A stretch of DNA of 64,000 nt from Henricia sp. BOLD:AAB3569 (taxonomy: Eukaryota > Echinodermata > Asteroidea > Spinulosida > Echinasteridae), in the NCBI GenBank assembly GCA_037783545.1, contig JBBELK010000163.1:62001-126000 (forward strand), in the 5' to 3' direction. This document shows, in pieces, positions 11,162 through 21,900 of this stretch (position 1 is its first letter; every line of letters begins with the position of its first letter). The position numbers were made by a program, and so were the translations under genes. A model generated the notes under the pieces. The model did not search any database, was not told the DNA's origin, and saw only the letters and a list, made by a program, of their open reading frames with translations.

Positions 11162-12400
11162 GAACGTTGAATAAGCTATCGATTCCATTATTGGCAATAT
11201 TATTATTATTATTATTATTATTATTTCTTTCTGGTATTCATACCAAGGATTCCTCAATACTACTCATTGCACTGTCACTCGTACGGAAAACACGCAAAAA
11301 ATACGTCAGGAGAGCACCCATCTGTATTCAAAACATCGTAGCAAGTCTCACAAACATCGTGTCGTAACAGGACAAATACCATTAAAAAGCATGAAACTTC
11401 ATCTTTCATTTGCATATGATACCTTTAAAATCCATCCAGACACTGCAAAATGACAGTGAGTTGAAGTCAGAACTCGCTTCCGAATTCACCCGAGTCTCCC
11501 TCGGTGCGCGCTGCCGGCCATATTTGGAGATTCTCGTTTCGTCGCACTCCATTCCGATTGGTTTCCAACTGTGTTCCTCATTATTATTCATGAGGAGACC
11601 TTGGAATCATGTTCTTTAGACACCACTGAATCCGATGACGTATTTCGCATTTCATTCGGTCGAGTGGTTCAGAAACTGTGCCCGGTTGAAGATTTCAAGT
11701 TAAGTTTTTTCACTTTTCTAAATAATTTCACCGGAAACGAACTATACCCCGAAAAAGAACAACTATCATAGATTATAAACAGATATAAATCTATTTATTT
11801 GAACGTGAATTACTCTGTTGGAATCGGCAAAGTTGTAAGTAAGGCCATCCCATGCCACAAACAGACGGCCATTTTGGCATTGCGGCGAAACCTCGCCCCC
11901 ATTTTTATCGATCAAGAAATCCTATACACGGGGCACGCTCGATGCGTCATTTGGACCTGGGGACGAGGTTTGCTCTATACAGGCCACGTTGCTTTGTTTA
12001 TTATTGATTTCTAAGGGATTTTAACACTGATCGGAGTATTTTATGAGTGGAATTATATTCCTGATGGGAAGTTATCATTACTGAACATTATCGTTTTAAA
12101 AATCGTTTTAAAAATAGTCCCATACCATGCATACTACGTTAATCTTTTAAATTCTTAGAAGGCCTTTTTAATTTTTTTTTTTTTTTTTTTTTTGCCAGTG
12201 TAGGCTGCACAGTACATGTATGTTTTCGAGTGATTTTTTGCTGAATAATATTGTATAGATTCCCAACAATTGACATCTTCCAATTATTCTCAAAATATTT
12301 ATTTATTGTAATTTGTATTTCAGTGTCCTGAAAATGGCAGGTAACAGTTCCCAAACCAAGGGGGTGGAATAGCCGTCTTCCGGATCCATGGATGAATGGG
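11162..12400. other. Intergenic; microsatellite and poly-T
   Basis: (ATT)n lies at about 11199-11225 and a 22-nt T run at 12172-12193. A CpG-richer patch at 11460-11560 is open on both strands for 60-70 codons, but I recognise no family in either translation. Nothing else is supported. Confidence 0.4.
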
Positions 12401-12404
12401 AGAT

Positions 12405-12840
12405 ATTTATGCTAATTAGATGCTAATTTGCATACTTACCCAAAATTTGATGGGCTCATCTTGTTCCTAATAGTCACATCAGGCATACTGCCAATTTTCA
12501 TTGCAAAATTTGGCCAAATGGCAGAGTTATTGCCGGAAGAGTATTTTGCTCGTTAAGGTAATTATGCTAATTAGGTAGTAATTTGCATATTTACCCGGAA
12601 TTTGATGAGCTTGTCTTATTATCACATTGAGATCATGCTTGTTGCCAACTTTTATAGCAATATTTGGCCAAATGACAGAGTTATGGCAACAAAAGTATTT
12701 GCTTATTATAGTAATTATGCTAATTAGTGGCTAACTAGTGCTAATTTGCATATTTACTCAAAATTTGATGAGCTCATCTCATAACCCACATTTACACCAT
12801 GGTTGTTGCAAAATTTCATGAGAAAATGTAATTAGTTAAC
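12405..12840. repeat. Three-unit tandem repeat (about 155 bp) carrying ATTTGCAT octamers
   Basis: Units begin near 12405, 12564 and 12713. Each opens with TTATGCTAATTAG followed by TAATTTGCATA and then a conserved block ending TTTGGCCAAATG. The third unit decays at its 3' end. ATTTGCAT is the classical POU/octamer site, but here its regularity is more simply a property of the repeat. Confidence 0.6.
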
Positions 12841-13902
12841 CAAGTTATCTTGAAATCTGTGTCTTATTCAGTGAAGAAATGGCTTCACCAATAACCACTT
12901 GACCTTTGACCTTTCCATACACTATACAATAAATGGATTTCTACAAACATTGCCCGTTTTCATAACTTCAAAATTCAATATCTCCAGAACGGATACATAT
13001 ATTTTTATTCTGTAAACTGCTCTGTGATGCTTGCTTCAAGACCTTTCATATGAGACTAATATCAATGCAATAGGGGGACGCAACTTTACCGGTACATCCG
13101 GGATCTTTGTGACCTCGGGTCACAGCGCGGTGAAAACAAACCAGACACACACACTGAAACGCACGCACTTCGCGGGCGATGTCAAGTTGTCGTTCACAAA
13201 ATATACCAAAAACCTGCGAGACAGTGTTTTGCACAAGTCACAGTAGAAAGCCTGGTATTGGGGAAAAACTGTCCTACAAATTTCCATCAAAACACTCTAC
13301 GAAAACTAACCAGAACAGGAAGACGGAGTCCAGGGGAAACACGCACAGCATGCACAGCCTCAAGACGGTATAGCAAGACGTACATGACGTAAGACCCTAG
13401 CTCCTTCGTTTGATCATGGGTTTGATTGAACTTCATCATAATTCAATTATAATTGTTTTCTAGTAAAATGACATGATCTAGAAAGTGTTCATTTGACAAG
13501 GAAACATGAATTTATTTAGGAGTGAAACATTAAAGATTTTCTTTTGATTTTCATGTCATCCTAGTTCAATCATGCATTTAGTTTACATAATACATGGCCG
13601 ATGTGTGTGGATTTTTTTCTGTGACCGGTGTGGTATTATTACTAGTATATCTTTTTCTCTCTATACACTGGCTTAATTTTTAAAAAAGAATTATAGGCTA
13701 AATAATTGTTTTCCTTAAAATTACTAATCAAGTGTGATTAATTGTACTTGTAGATCCAAAAGAAAAACCCCAAATTAATAGTAGGATGAAAAAAAGGAAA
13801 AATTTGTTTGTACATGACCAACAGCAACTACCCAATTCTTTTCTTCCTTTCACAAAATATTTTGAATTGCTATTTTTTCCCTCTGTGGTCTTATATATAC
13901 AG

Positions 13903-15315
13903 GTGCCCCTGCTTTGCAGTCAAGTCATCCCGACTGCATTCCGACCAATTTCCCGCACATTCCAAACAGCACAGGCAAGGGACTTGCAACGTTTTCAGTG
14001 GAGAGAGAAACACACACCATTATCAGAACCAATCACGAGATTGTTGTGGTGCTCCAGCGGGATGCCCAGATAGCTGATAAAGCAATTGGCCATGTAAGCC
14101 AAGGACCCGGGTTCACATCCCAGTCGGGGCATTGAATTAATCCCAGTCCACTTTTACTCATTGCAAATTTTAAAAAATTAGGCCTAAATTCTTTTAAATT
14201 GGGTTTTAAAACGTCCCATCCCTAAAAAGAAACAAATTTTCGAATTGCCACACACAAAATACACGGACTGTATATCTTTCAATTTCTCAATTTCAACTTT
14301 TATGTTCCTGTTAACACGTGTATTATTTAGAAAAGGAGTTTTTACCTCGACAACACAAATGGTCTAACTTCTATTTTGTGTTGTAGTTATCAACATTTAC
14401 TGGGGCTTGCAAAATCTTCTGTAATTTTTAATTGCCATTTCTTCAATGGGAAGTGTTCCAGTACATCAGTATGAATGCAGTATTCAATATACATGTAGAT
14501 GTCTAATCACCATTGAAATACAGTAAACTCATTATAGCCCTGTTCATAAAGGTCCCTTCGGTCCCTTGATCAAGGGATCGAAATAAATTGGCCTTATATC
14601 CAGAGAGCGCTATACATGTATATAAATGGTGCATACACAATGTAGGGAATAATGGCTAGGACCTATGGAGAAGAGCTTTATATGGAGAAGAGCCTTATAT
14701 CAGGGGGTGTTATAATGAGAGTTTACTCTAAAAACAAATAATATAAAAATAAATAAGAAATGTCTCTCAATGTTGCATGGTTGCAAAGGAGTATGTGACC
14801 TATTGTGATTGAAAGCAGCTCCATGAAATTGGGCCTAGATTTAGACTACATATAAATTTGGTACAGATAAGTGATCCTACATGTACATGTAGGGATAAAT
14901 AAATAGTCCTATTTGTCTCATGATGTGGCCACACATGATGTGGTACTACTCCTTTGCCATTGTGGGACAGCAGAAAAGTATTTTGCTTATTTTGATTCTC
15001 ATGATAATTTTTTGTATTACATCTTAATAAATTACTTATAATTTACACATATGTACCCAATAATGTCAAATCTTATCATTAATCAATATCTTAATAAATA
15101 TATGATTTTTATGATTTTCATTAATAAAATTTGATAAAAAAATAGATTTCTCTGCTGGGTTTTTCAGTGAAAGCAAAATAAATGTTTCCGACAGTCCTTG
15201 CAGCACCATTTCCCATTTAGGAGTGTTTTCCTTTTAGGGAGGATGCCTAGCATGTGAACCCACTCATATTTGCTCCATCACAACTGACCATGGCACCACC
15301 TGCACTGTCATCTGA
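13903..15315 (+). CDS. Candidate 3' exons of an unidentified plus-strand gene ending in a CaaX-like box
   Basis: Exon A (13903-14093) follows TTATATATACAG and ends at a donor CAT/GTAAGC. Exon B (15238-15315) follows TTTTCCTTTTAG. Phases agree (two leading bases in A, phase 0 between A and B). The joined frame is open for 88 codons to TGA at 15313. Exon A ends in ..HEIVVVLQRDAQIADK.. and exon B is short and Cys-rich, ending CTVI, which fits a prenylation CaaX box. I do not recognise the family. The last ten codons of exon A and its donor lie in a tRNA-like SINE head, and all three frames of exon A happen to be open, so this may be chance. The 5' exons were not found. Confidence 0.35.
14064..14130 (+). 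pseudogene. tRNA-Thr(TGT)-like pseudogene or tRNA-derived SINE head
   Basis: The acceptor halves GCCCAGA and TCGGGGC pair 6 of 7. The anticodon stem TTGGC/GCCAA is perfect around loop CATGTAA, giving anticodon TGT but with A instead of the invariant T33. GGGTTCACATCCC carries a B-box-like core. The D arm is short by about five bases. It is not a functional tRNA. The sequence continues into GGCATTGAATTAATCCCAG, as a SINE body might. Confidence 0.55.
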
Positions 15316-18300
15316 TTGGTTATAGGGTTCCTGACAGTGATTTAAAGACAAAATGTCCTTTCAATGTTTGTTGGTGAAATGCTGTCCCAACCTATCCAGT
15401 CCGGAATTGCTGATGTGCTTCAAGGCTGTGTAAGTTTTTCATAGCAGCATGAGAGAAGGGGCCTGCAGAAAACATGTAAAAGGAGAGATACAAAAAAAGA
15501 ATAATTAACAATAGTCACTTACAGTATTATACGTACATGTATCTGACACCATGCCTGTTGTCTAGTGTTGACTGTAAAATGAGTACTAGATTCACTACTT
15601 GACCAACAAAAAAATTTATAATAAAATTGTTAAAATGACTTGCAACTTAACTTAAAAAAACACGGTAAGAGTTACGAAGTTGATGATTTTTTTTCTTTAA
15701 AATGACTCATATAGCATTGGAAGGTGCAGACTAGATTTGATGGGGAAAAACAATTTCCAGTGGGAAAAATTAAAGATTTTGTGAGGAAACACTTGTTCAG
15801 CCTGTACCATGTGTTTTGCACACAATTGGTATGAAGCCATGATCAGCTTCCAAGTTCTTTTCAAAATGGTAGGGTTGAAATTCATATCAGGCCACAAAAC
15901 ATTTAGGCCTATGACCTGAATCCATTTCGTCAAAACAGACATTGTGAGAATGTTAAAATTTAGGCGATTGTGTACAGTAGTTTGTCCATTATAATGCACT
16001 GTGTACAGGTAAATCCCAAGTCTCCAAGTTACCATGACTTTAGTAGACATCTCTGCATACTCTATGCGCTGCCAAGCCTTAGGATCGATCGATCCAACAT
16101 GTCCATACGGGCACTTTTCCAGTCCAGTTTCCATCCAATTTAGCTCTGTAACGCTGTTTTGCGTCAGTAGTACGTTTGTCCATGTATTCGTGAGACATTT
16201 CTGTGCTCACACATGCATGGAATACAGGAAATATTGCGGGGAAAAACAGCTTCGCGTGTGTACCACGTAGGCCGTATGTGACTCTGTGCAACACGGTGAG
16301 TTTGTTTTCACCGCGCTGTGACCCGAGGTCACACAGACCCCGGATGTTCCGGTGAAGTTGCGTCCCCCTATGGACCTTATCGCAGATAGCCAAAAACAGG
16401 CCCCGCGCAAAGGACTGTGGGTAAACAAGTTGGTAATGTGCAAATGGTGATCGCGAACGAGTGAACCGAACGAACACACAGCCTGTTTTTTTCCCTGACA
16501 CAATACACGTACACTGTTTTCTTTTCTCCACGACTACGAATTGCATGGTCAATGTCATGTTTCGTGGATTTATCCGACTTTGACTTCATGCAAAGTTTTC
16601 TCCAATCTTTCTTGCCATCTTGCGATTTTGTGACTCCGTCTTCGGACTAGAATTAGAAACCTTGGCACGATAAACGTTGTAATAACTCCATTAAAGCTCA
16701 TGATTAAAGTACATGTTGATAAACATGACAAATGTTTTTCCATGATAATTTAAACTATTGCTCTTTATTTCGTGGGCCAATTAATTTCGAAAAGTGAAGC
16801 CGTTTTTATTTTTCGTAGCAAGGGTAACAATTGGGGAACAATTGGGATGACTGCAGACACGAAAACGTGCTTTTCATTTTCCATTCTACTGCTATAGTTA
16901 TAAACGATTTTATAAAGCAAGGAACACAGCGCATAATCATTTATGCAAGGCTCTGTCGAATGTACTTGTTGTAATTCCACAACGAAAATAACGCTCGAAA
17001 ATTTGTAAGAAATTAAAAACTTTCACACAGGATGATGGCTTTCAAAAGAATATTCAATTTATCTGAAAATAACTTTCATTTCCTGTAATACATTGAACTA
17101 ATGCAATCGCACTTCCGTTTTTTAATAATTAATCTTGCATTTTGTACAAATCTTATTGTACTAGTTACTTAATTAAAAAAAAATATATAATATAGAATGA
17201 AATCCTTTTATTTTTTACATTCAAAGCTTGTTTGTACCAACAATAACCTTCTTTAAATTAAGACACTTTAAATAAATGCCCAACAGATGCATGAATTTTT
17301 GCACCTGCATATTTTTACTGTTTCTACAAGATGCAAGGGGTGTGGGGGACTGAACAGTAACATTTTCACAGTAACATTTTTGGCCTTTTTTTCTTCTTAC
17401 CCCAACTTTAATTGGAGGCTCATAATTAATAAGCAGACCTCAATTTTCCACCAACGTCATGTTCGCAATACAAGCATAAATAATGTTATTGTACCACACG
17501 TAATTGAGAATCTTTAAGGGATAAAATAGAACAAAATTAGTAGATGATCCTTCAGAAAATGTTGAGTATATGTACATGTAGTATAAACCATATCGAATAT
17601 CCGCTATATCGTGGGGCAGTTTCTTTGTTCCTTGAGGACATGCATGGTTGCACATATTGTGCTTCCATTGTTGAACGGTTTAATTAAGAAACAAAAGGTG
17701 CCCCACGAAATGGTGGCTATTCGATACGGTCTATAGGCCTACACTAATCACAATAAGGCCAAGAAAAAAATAGCAACGTTTCCTATTACCCACCCCAACC
17801 TAGAAAATCTTGCAGAACCTGTATCATTTTGCTAAAAAATCAATAAAAAATTTATTGTGCCTACCTAAAACCTAAATTGTGTACATCGCCTTTATTCTTG
17901 TTTACCCCTTCAAAGCATGAAAAAGTGGCTCACTCTTGTATATTTGTAATGTTGTAATGTGCAAGTGGTAAACAAAAAATACTGACCGTCATCCCGCCCT
18001 AATATTTTTGGCTGAAAAAAGAGTTAAGAGCAAAATAAAAAGATATTTCCCACCTACCCGTACCCCACCCTGAATATTTTTTTGATGTAATAGGAAACCG
18101 GTATTTTTTTTGGGGGGGAGCCTAAGTTAGGGATATTGGTATGTTGTCAATTTTAGATTTCTATTTTTAAATGATTGTTTTTCACCTATTTTCTATGACA
18201 AAAGGTGTCTGTCAATCAGATACAATTATAAAAAGACTAATCATATACAAAATCATTCAAGCAGAATGCATATTCTCAATAAAATATCTGCGTACACCCC

Positions 18301-18467
18301 ACATTGTTCCCAACTTATTGTGAGTAGTACATGCATGACATATTTTGCCCCTAACTGCCCCATCTGTTCCCAATTCCAGCTACAGTACTAACTAAGCATG
18401 ATATGGGATCTCCTCCACACCTACTTTAACACACTCTTCCCTTTTGTTATTACTTATTAGCCATTTT
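15316..18467. other. Gene-poor stretch with a palindromic MITE-like element at 17587-17730
   Basis: The only structured unit I can support is at 17587-17730. There ACCATATCGAATATCCGC and TGGGGCA on the left recur inverted on the right (GGCTATTCGATACGGT), a short palindromic element. Minus-strand ORFs of 145 and 159 codons (15697-16558) have no recognisable domain, and their DNA overlaps dispersed repeats seen again near 31.95 and 47.9 kb. Confidence 0.4.
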
Positions 18468-18663
18468 GAAGTATGGCGGACACAATAGGAGGGCACACTT
18501 TGAAGTGGGTATAAAATTGAATAAAATGCACTTATTTATAATTCCGTCAGTCTCTGTATTATAATTGCAACATTTTAATCAAGTTTTTGGAAAGAAATAC
18601 AACTGTTAAAAAAATTCCTACCCAAATAAAAGTACGCCCTCTCCTTTTGTTCCGCCATACTTC
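18468..18663. mobile_element. Palindromic MITE-like element with GAAGTATGGCGGACA ends
   Basis: GAAGTATGGCGGACA and AGGAGGGC at the left recur inverted as GCCCTCTCCTTTTGTTCCGCCATACTTC-like sequence at the right end, 18636-18663. The interior of about 140 bp is AT-rich and non-coding. No clear target duplication was seen. Confidence 0.5.
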
Positions 18664-18953
18664 TAAAACTAAGGCTAATGCCAAACTCTGGCCCTCCACA
18701 AAAGAATGAAAAGATTCTCTTGAATTCCTTGGATGTTTAATACACAATAGGACCTGGCCCACAGTGGAAGGGTTCATACTGTCACATGACATGCACTAAA
18801 TTTCAAAAGCAAGAGTTGTAACTGAATCCACCTATGAAATGGGCATAACTCTCTGTTTAGCCCAATAATCTTTTCAAACTGTCTCCGGATCCATTGTACT
18901 GGTGTCAGATCGAGTAGCAGTGGTTTGGCTAGTCCCAGAAGATTGTCAGTTGG

Positions 18954-21900
18954 TCAAGCATTTCCTTCGAGACGAGTTTGGTGCTGTACATACATGTACC
19001 CCACTACTGCATGACTCGCCTGTGTAATAAAGTCAAAGAAGGGAGAATTTAATAATTATTTAAAGGATTTAAGAATTTGGTTGTAATAGTAGGGATGGGA
19101 ATTTACGGTTAATTCAAAAACCGGTTTGCAATTCTTTTAAGTCAGTTAACCGGTTAACCGTTCGGCCGACACTATAAAAGGTTGTTGCTGGTGTTTATAG
19201 ATGCATGTGCAATGTATACAATACCCCTAGGCCCCCAAAATAATCATTGAACCTTTATCTGGTCAACATTTTTGCTATGACCCCACATAAATTTATTTCA
19301 ATTTCATGAAGTCATTACAAATAACCCTCTGAAAACTATTGTAAATTCTTAAAAATTGAGTTTCGTTTAAACGTCCGGCAAAACCTGTTGTTCGATCATT
19401 TTCGGTTAAACGGTTAACCGGTTAAAAGTCCCAGTTTGATGATGAAAATACAAAATTAGGAGCAAAAAGTGTCATGAATTTATTAAGGAAAAACTCTCTG
19501 AGAGTTGTCCCATAGGTTTAGTGCATGGGGTCTCAGAGGGTGTCCGTGCATGGTAATCTTTCCGTAGTGCTTAATTGTAAACACAAAACAGCTACAAAAA
19601 CAATTTAACTTACCAACAATCTCACCGATATTGGGTGATATTCCACTGTGTGCACTCTGCCTCTCAAAATGGCAATGCTCCGGCCTTGGCCAAGTGACTT
19701 CATTCCATCTGTGCTTAGCTCAATATCTCTGTTTCCTGAAAGAGGCGAGTATAAAATAGATCAAATATCTAATTATTTCTGGTGTATTATTAAATGACAA
19801 ACTATGCAAGGAAATTTGTATTCACCTCGGCGGTCACTGGGTCATTATCCCTAAAATAATAACTATACTTAGCCTATTCATACAAAAGAAATTTGGCATG
19901 GAATTTGGCCATTGTAGATAGGCCTACCCATTTTTGTGAATTTTAAGCAAATGAAAGGTAAAAAGCAAATTTTAGCAATCGATAGACCTCTAGAGTAGAG
20001 GTGCATTTATAGGCCTACTAGGTTAGACTGAAATCCATATTTTTTGAAAAATCTAGTCACGCTTCTTTAAATTAGGGAAGTGAATTTAAGAGTGGAAAAC
20101 ATTCATCAACAATTTCCTTGGAAAATACTTTAACTTTTTCTGCCATGTTTCATTAGGGCCTAGACCATACTTTAATAGTAGATTATATAGACAGAATTCC
20201 ATTTACTGGTCGCCACTGATTCTCCTTGTAATGACTTGACCACCAAAACTGTAAATATTTTGAAGGGAAGTAATTTTAGGAGTGAAAAACATACAACAAT
20301 TTCCTTAAAAATACGTTTCTGCCCTAGCTGTTCCATGGCATAGACTTAATTGACACACTATATAATATTAAACAGGCCTAGGCCTAGGTAAAGTCTCAGT
20401 GGGGACCAGTGGCGACCAGTATAAAACGGTCGAATTCGTACCGGTATAAAACGAATTCATACTCCTAAATTTATAGACTTGTACGTCACCTGGAAATATT
20501 GGTCTATGCCGTCTTCACAAATCAGAGGGATGTTTGCAGAAATGTCTAGCCATCATTCGGCTTCGAGGTTAAGTGGGTGCGGTAAATTGAATTTTCCGTG
20601 CTCTAGTTTGACGACTCACTCTATATCTCCGGAGAACGACCGACCATCGCCGTCCGTCGAACGTTCAGACACGTACACGTATGCATGGGTTGTCGGACGC
20701 TTCGCCCCATTTCCACTTCGCCCCATGTCAGTTCGCCCCATACCACATCGCCCCATTACCACTTCGCCCCATTGCCACTTCGCCCCATTGCCACTTCGCC
20801 CCATTGCCACTTCGCCCCATTGCCACATCGCCCCATTGCCACATCGCCCCATTGCCACTTCGCCCCATTGCCACTTCGCCCCATCGCCACTTCGCCCCAT
20901 TACCACTTCGCCCCACCTATGCTATTTAGCCGGCAGTCATTAAAAAAAAGGAAAAGAGTAGGCCTTAACTTACACTGGTTTATAAATTGATGTGTAAAAA
21001 AAAACACGTCAAATGACGTCTCTTTCTACGTACAAATTGCCACGTTTATCATGATTTTGAGCGTATTTTGTTTGTGTCGCGCATCGGTTGCGCCGTATTT
21101 CAAACAAATTTCGAGCAACGCGCGCGTGTTTAGAACATGTTCCAGCGTGTGCGTGCGCGTACTTTATGCGTTTGTTTGATTTCTTTTGCCTCGCGTGGCC
21201 AAAATCTCACGTGTGCGGGGGTACGGTACGGTACGGGTGCTGAGCCAAGTGCTGAGCTAAAATAAATGTAGCTGGCCAATTAAAAACCATCCCCATATTC
21301 ACGTGATATGAATAAAGCGCGCGGGGGCACCGCTAAGATCACCAAACTTTTGCTAAAGTGTGGTGACCTTGGTGGGGTTTGCGTGCGCGCGCTGTTTTCG
21401 TATCGCGCGCTGTTTTAATTGGCCAGCTACACTCATTTTAGCTCAGCACTTAGCCTTTATTAAGGCCTCACTGCTGGGGCGGCGAGTCGAGCGCCAGAAC
21501 GAGAGCGCCACCATGCGACGAGGACGGAACGAACAGCGTCAGCTGTGAGGCCTTTACGGACTGGGAATAATTATTTATTAATGTATACAGCCCCTGTTAC
21601 ATTATTCATCCATGCGTTGTTGTGCTGCGAATGTATGTTTGTGTAAAGCGCGCGCGCGTGATTACAAACCGGCGCGCGCGAACATGATTGGCTCGCATTG
21701 TTAGCTATTCAACGCAACACGCCCACTGTGTATACGATAATGAGCATTCTGCTACCTCTCAGGTAGCAAAATTCCCAGTCCGTAAAGGCCTCACAGCTGA
21801 CGCTGTTCGTTCCGTCCTCGTCGCATGGTGGCGCTCTCGTTCTGGCGCTCGACTCGCCGCCCAGCAGTGAGGCCTTAATAAAGGCTACTCAGCACTTGGC

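Larger units (their letters stand above)
13073..16368. mobile_element. Candidate 3.3-kb TIR element with GGGGGACGCAACTT ends
   Basis: About 70 bp at 13073-13142 recur inverted at 16300-16368 with only a few mismatches. Both ends are flanked by TA (13071-13072, 16369-16370), fitting a TA target duplication. No transposase was recognised in between, and candidate host exons (13903-14093, 15238-15315) lie inside. Either this is a non-autonomous element that captured host DNA, or two related end fragments happen to face each other. Confidence 0.5.

Noticed and set aside
11406-11619. Opposed ORFs in a CpG-richer patch as a host first exon
   Set aside because: No consensus donor in frame on either strand and no family resemblance; left as intergenic.
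14064-14130. Functional tRNA-Thr gene
   Set aside because: Short D arm, A at position 33 and an acceptor mismatch. SINE-like continuation downstream is more likely.
15360-15430. Exon-like frame MFVGEMLSQPIQSG with a GTAAGT donor
   Set aside because: No convincing acceptor before it. It lies beyond the stop of the better supported exon B, and the family is not recognisable.
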